Source: Oscillospiraceae bacterium (GTDB taxonomy: Bacteria; Bacillota_A; Clostridia; Oscillospirales; CAG-272). Taken from it: a stretch of DNA of 64,000 nucleotides. The notes below the pieces were generated by a model that did not search any database, was not told where the DNA came from, and worked only from the letters and a program-made list of their open reading frames with translations. Location of the stretch: the NCBI GenBank assembly GCA_015063335.1, contig SVUH01000002.1, forward strand, positions 1 through 64,000, read 5' to 3'. How positions within the stretch are numbered: the stretch's first letter is position 1; each line of letters opens with the position of its first letter. Below, piece after piece: positions 60,714-64,000 of the stretch. The position numbers and the translations under genes are program-made.

Positions 60714-60748
60714 AAAAACCCCGATGCGCAATGTCATCGGCGGTTTTT
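60714..60748 (-). terminator. Attenuator-like terminator between rpmH and rnpA
   Basis: On the minus strand AAAAACCGCCGATG and CATCGGGGTTTTT form a stem of about 12 bp followed by T5. It would let most transcripts stop after rpmH, giving far more L34 than RnpA. Confidence 0.75.
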
Positions 60749-60769
60749 ATATTTTTTGGATTTTCCAAA

Positions 60770-60904
60770 TTAGTAGGTCAGTCTTTTTCTGCCTTTAGCA
60801 CGTCTTCTCTTGAGTACGTTTCTTCCGTCGGCAGTAGCCATTCTTTTTCTGAAACCGTGCTCTTTCTTTCTCTGACGCTTTTTAGGTTGATAGGTTCTAA
60901 GCAT
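60770..60904 (-). CDS. rpmH: 50S ribosomal protein L34
   Basis: The 44-residue protein reads [20 protein letters not shown] at its start and ends GRKRLTY, the full L34 pattern. It has a strong AAGGAGGTG ribosome binding site. It heads the rpmH-rnpA-yidD-yidC-khpB run. dnaA, often upstream of rpmH, is not here, and I see no cluster of DnaA boxes. Confidence 0.97.
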   Translation of the reverse strand: MLRTYQPKKRQRKKEHGFRKRMATADGRNVLKRRRAKGRKRLTY

Positions 60905-61014
60905 TTCGTGCACCTCCTTGTTGTTGTTTTCATCCCGGATTACGAGATATCCGGAATTTATCCGGAAGCGTGTTGCTTTACAGCCGAATTACGCTTTATA
61001 CAATGACATCTTAT

Positions 61015-61043
61015 ATTAAACCACAAAACATTCCATTTGTCAA
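61015..61043 (-). promoter_or_regulatory. Promoter of rpmH
   Basis: On the minus strand TTGACA (61043-61038) and TTTAAT (61020-61015), 17-bp spacer. The leader of about 100 nt contains repeated TTCCGGAT stretches able to form a hairpin. Confidence 0.78.
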
Positions 61044-61135
61044 GAGATTTTTTTATTTTTTTCGTATTTTATAAAAAATCGTTGCCTTTTTATAAGTAAT
61101 ATGTTATAATTTATAAGTAAAGCGAGGTGAGGGGA

Positions 61136-62167
61136 ATGGAAATAATCAAGGACGATATTTTTCGCAAGCAGATGAAAAAGGGGCTTTCGGGAGGATATCT
61201 GTTTTTCGGTGACGAGGACTATATGAAGGCGTATACCGTGGGTGCTGTACGTAAGGCAGTATGCGAGGAAGAATCCTTTGCGCTTTTTAACGACATGAAG
61301 ATAGACGCCATGGATTACAGCGCGAGCGCTTTGCTTGACGCTCTTATGCCGCTTCCCATGATGAGCGATAAGAAGATAGTCACCGTCAACGGCTTGAATG
61401 TAAACGCGCTTAAGGCGCGTGAGGTGGACGAGCTGTGCGAAGTGCTTGCAACTTTGCCCGAATACGATTATAACGTTCTCATTATCTCCGTACCCGCTAC
61501 TATGATAGAGGAAGGAAATCTTCCTAAAAGACCGTCCTCCATTCTCAAAAAGCTTTCCGAGCACCTGACTCCCGTACACTTTGAGAGCGTGTCGGGCGCA
61601 AGGCTTGTGTCATGGGTAGGTAAGCATTTCGAGCATAACGGAGTCTCGGCAACTCCCGAGGTCTGCTCGTTTCTTATAAATTACGTGGGCAGATCCATGT
61701 ATTCGCTCGCGAACGAGACCGACAAGCTCAGCTTCTACGTTCTTGAAAAGGGAAGAAGCAGTGTCACGCGCGAGGACGTTCTGAACGTCGCTGTGGCACA
61801 GATAAGCACGGATGCATTCGCGCTGACAAACGCTATCCTTGACGGCAGAAGCGAGGATGCGGTAAAGGCGCTCGCGGTTATGAAATTCAGGAGAATCGAT
61901 CCCGTAGTCCTTATGGGAGAGATATCAAGGACGATATGCGATCTGATCGCGGTAAAGGCGCTCCTTTCCGAGGGGTGCTCGTCTATGGATATAACGTCAA
62001 TGGTTACGAAAAACGAATACAGGACCAAGATCTATATTCAGGGCGCATCGGGAAAATCTATGGCGCGTCTTAAAAATGCGCTTGAGCTTTGCTCAGAGGC
62101 GGACCTCGGAATCAAATCGCTGTCACAGGGGTACGTTCCGATAGAAAAATTTATTTGCAGCATTTAA
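61136..62167 (+). CDS. holA: DNA polymerase III subunit delta
   Basis: Clamp-loader subunit that opens the sliding clamp. The 343-residue protein matches HolA: GYLFFGDEDYMKAYTVGAVR at the start, PLPMMSDKKIVTVNGL (about residue 75), the middle lid domain, and the C-terminal helical collar (LGIKSLSQGYVPIEKFI). ATG at 61136 after GAGGTGAGGGG. Single gene, divergent from rpmH and followed by typA. Confidence 0.93.
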   Translation: MEIIKDDIFRKQMKKGLSGGYLFFGDEDYMKAYTVGAVRKAVCEEESFALFNDMKIDAMDYSASALLDALMPLPMMSDKKIVTVNGLNVNALKAREVDELCEVLATLPEYDYNVLIISVPATMIEEGNLPKRPSSILKKLSEHLTPVHFESVSGARLVSWVGKHFEHNGVSATPEVCSFLINYVGRSMYSLANETDKLSFYVLEKGRSSVTREDVLNVAVAQISTDAFALTNAILDGRSEDAVKALAVMKFRRIDPVVLMGEISRTICDLIAVKALLSEGCSSMDITSMVTKNEYRTKIYIQGASGKSMARLKNALELCSEADLGIKSLSQGYVPIEKFICSI

Positions 62168-62227
62168 AAAGTGAGATATATCGCAAAAAAATTGTCAAAT
62201 AGTATTTATTTTTGCGAAAAAGTGTGC

Positions 62228-62233
62228 TATAAT
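62228..62233 (+). promoter_or_regulatory. -10 box of the typA promoter
   Basis: TATAAT preceded by AAAAAGTGTGC, as before prs. The -35 region at 17 bp (TTTATT) is poor, so the extended -10 may carry recognition. Confidence 0.6.
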
Positions 62234-62268
62234 ATCTGTTTAGAAAGAAAAATCAAGGAGAATTTTAC

Positions 62269-64000
62269 ATGGTAAGAACGGATTTGAGAAACGTAGCGAT
62301 AATCGCGCACGTTGACCACGGAAAAACGACGCTCGTTGACGAGATGCTCAAGCAGGGCGGAATTTACCGTGAAAATCAGGAAACTGTAACTCGCGTAATG
62401 GACTCGGGGGACTTGGAGAAGGAAAGAGGAATTACAATTCTCGCAAAGAACACCGCCGTACATTACAAGGACGTTAAGATCAACATTATAGACACTCCCG
62501 GGCACGCGGACTTCGGCGGAGAGGTCGAGCGTATACTCAAAATGGTAAACGGAGTTATACTTCTCGTAGACGCCGCAGAGGGACCCATGCCGCAGACTCG
62601 CTTCGTGCTTCAGCGCGCGCTTGAGCTTAACCACCGCGTTATTATCGTTATCAACAAGATAGACAAGCCTGATGCAAGGCTTGGTGTGGTTGAGGACGAG
62701 ATATTGGAGCTTTTGTTTGATCTCAACGCGACCGACGAGCAGCTTGACAGCCCCATGCTTTATTGCTCGGGCAGAGCGGGAACCGCGACCGAGGATCCCG
62801 ACGTTCCCGGTGTAGACCTTGTTCCTCTGTTTGATAAGATACTCAATTACATTCCCTCTCCCGAGGGTGACGAGGACGGAGAGCTTCAGCTTCTCGTATC
62901 CTCTATTGACTACAACGAGTACGTTGGAAGAATAGGAATAGGTCGTATTGAGCGCGGACGTATTCGCCAGAATCAGGACGCTTACATTTGTAACTACCAT
63001 ACGGGCGGAGCGCCAAAGCGTACTAAAATAGTATCGCTCTATCAGATAGACGGACTTGTCCGCGTGCCTGTCACCGAGGCAAAAATGGGAGATATAGTCT
63101 GCTTCTCGGGCGCGGAAAATATTACTATCGGTGATACGATCACGAGCCTCAGCGCTCCCGAGCCCTTGGAATTCGTAAAGGTAAGTGAGCCTACTCTTGA
63201 AATGACGTTTGCCGTAAACGACAGTCCGTTTGCGGGCAAGGAGGGTAAATTCGTTACCTCGCGTCAGCTTCGCGACAGACTCTATAAGGAGCTTCTTAAG
63301 GACGTATCCCTGCGCGTTGAGGACGGAGATACTACCGAGGAATTTAAGGTCGCGGGACGCGGAGAAATGCATCTTTCTATCCTTATTGAAACCATGCGCC
63401 GAGAGGGATATGAGATGATCTGCTCTAACCCCAGAGTGCTTTTCAAGGAGATAGACGGAGTCAAGTGCGAGCCCATGGAGCGCGTTACGCTTGACGTTCC
63501 TCAGGATTACGTCGGAGCTGTCGTTGAAAAGCTCGGTCAGCGCAAGGGCGACCTTCTCGAAATGAATCCTCTCGGAAATCGCATGAGAATAGAATACCTC
63601 ATACCCTCAAGATGCTTGTTTGGATACCGTTCCGAGTTCCTTACCGCAACTCACGGAGAGGGAATAATGAATAGCATATTTGACGGATATCAGCCCTACC
63701 GCGGAGAGGTTGTTATGAGATTTACGGGCTCGCTCGTTGCATCTGAAACGGGAGAGACCACGCGCTACGGACTCTTTAACACGCAGGAAAGAGGTAACCT
63801 TTTTGTAGGACCTCAGACTCCCGTTTACGAGGGAATGATAGTCGGAGAAAATCCCAAGAACGACGATATAGCGGTCAATCCCTGTAAGAAAAAGCAGCTT
63901 ACCGCGATCCGCTCTGCGGGCGCTGACGAAAAGCTTTTGCTGACTCCTCCGATCATCTTCTCGCTGGAGGAGGCTATTGAATTTATTACCGACGACGAGC
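62269..64000 (+). CDS. typA: Translational GTPase TypA/BipA (3' end beyond the window)
   Basis: Ribosome-associated GTPase of the EF-G class, involved in 50S assembly and stress or cold growth. 577 complete codons are present without a stop. Motifs: G1 [11 protein letters not shown]2 ERGITI, G3 DTPGHADF, G4 [10 protein letters not shown], then domains II and V and the TypA-specific C-terminal part ([40 protein letters not shown]). The usual length is about 605-615 residues, so about 30 are missing. ATG at 62269 after AAGGAG. A 381-codon frame on the other strand is only its shadow. Confidence 0.96.
   Translation, partial: MVRTDLRNVAIIAHVDHGKTTLVDEMLKQGGIYRENQETVTRVMDSGDLEKERGITILAKNTAVHYKDVKINIIDTPGHADFGGEVERILKMVNGVILLVDAAEGPMPQTRFVLQRALELNHRVIIVINKIDKPDARLGVVEDEILELLFDLNATDEQLDSPMLYCSGRAGTATEDPDVPGVDLVPLFDKILNYIPSPEGDEDGELQLLVSSIDYNEYVGRIGIGRIERGRIRQNQDAYICNYHTGGAPKRTKIVSLYQIDGLVRVPVTEAKMGDIVCFSGAENITIGDTITSLSAPEPLEFVKVSEPTLEMTFAVNDSPFAGKEGKFVTSRQLRDRLYKELLKDVSLRVEDGDTTEEFKVAGRGEMHLSILIETMRREGYEMICSNPRVLFKEIDGVKCEPMERVTLDVPQDYVGAVVEKLGQRKGDLLEMNPLGNRMRIEYLIPSRCLFGYRSEFLTATHGEGIMNSIFDGYQPYRGEVVMRFTGSLVASETGETTRYGLFNTQERGNLFVGPQTPVYEGMIVGENPKNDDIAVNPCKKKQLTAIRSAGADEKLLLTPPIIFSLEEAIEFITDDE

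Noticed and set aside
60905..61126. Replication origin next to rpmH
   Set aside because: No cluster of TTATNCACA boxes and no dnaA or dnaN; holA is the neighbour.
62227..63372. 381-codon open frame on the minus strand
   Set aside because: It lies wholly opposite typA, whose GTPase motifs are unmistakable. Its residues are low-complexity and no ribosome binding site fits.

Overview
The window reads as chromosomal DNA of a spore-forming anaerobic member of the Bacillota, most likely class Clostridia (an Oscillospirales- or Christensenellales-like gut lineage; this is inference). Support comes from the sporulation genes ylbJ, yqfC, yqfD, spoIVB, an uninterrupted sigK, spoVAD and spoVAE. It also comes from the acetogen/anaerobe enzyme formate-tetrahydrofolate ligase, a pyrophosphate-type phosphofructokinase next to a membrane pyrophosphatase, Gram-positive ribosome binding sites (AGGAGG-like), and many promoters with 17-bp spacing and TATAAT boxes. 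Base composition is moderate, with AT-rich patches (about 22.5-23.5, 24.9-25.8 and 37.8-38.8 kb) that look like accessory DNA.

Layout. 0-12.2 kb: a nucleotidyltransferase, a minus-strand operon (HAD phosphatase, rimO, pgsA, ACT protein, UPF0210 protein), smpB followed by the tmRNA gene, a candidate small RNA, a SASA-type esterase, a minus operon (Nudix, DUF1015, uracil-DNA glycosylase, AEC transporter) and rnhA. 12.2-14.3 kb: an accessory hot spot with four REP-like palindromes, a MITE-like element, a 77-bp palindrome, a leucine-rich-repeat lipoprotein and, upstream of it, a promoter driving a long rod-shaped RNA that ends in a terminator. 14.3-22.5 kb: sporulation/core cluster ylbJ, yqfC-yqfD-phoH-ybeY-era-recO-mutS2. 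22.5-25.8 kb: a decayed gene plus lipoprotein, prs, a REP-associated transposase carrying REP palindromes inside its own reading frame, and a zinc-ribbon protein. 25.9-36.4 kb: minus-strand genes rpe, ispF, ispD, rpiB, tsaB, tsaE, fhs, then a MarR-controlled heterodimeric ABC exporter with a DUF8091-like protein. 36.4-46.6 kb: spoIVB, a small regulator/membrane protein pair, sigK, pfp, a lipid kinase, hppA, asnA and asnS. 46.8-57.9 kb: another ABC exporter, a DUF5685-DnaJ-membrane protein trio, a TetR-controlled ABC-2 exporter, a DMT transporter, an SH3 lipoprotein, uridine phosphorylase, an aldose-epimerase-like protein and spoVAD-spoVAE. 58-64 kb: the classic rpmH-rnpA-yidD-yidC-khpB cluster, holA, and typA running off the right end.

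How the genes work together. Most of the window is housekeeping: translation quality control (smpB/ssrA, rimO, ybeY, era, tsaB/tsaE, asnS, typA), isoprenoid and pentose metabolism (ispD/ispF, rpe, rpiB, prs), phospholipid synthesis (pgsA) and DNA maintenance (recO, mutS2, holA, udg, rnhA). The pyrophosphate-type phosphofructokinase and the ion-pumping pyrophosphatase suggest a metabolism that recycles pyrophosphate energy. The most unusual material is non-coding. It comprises the rod RNA at about 13.97-14.18 kb, the GTAGGG-footed REP families tied to the 25-kb transposase, two copies of a covarying triple-hairpin repeat (11-117 and 6672-6779), and a promoter-RNA-terminator unit at about 6.9-7.0 kb.
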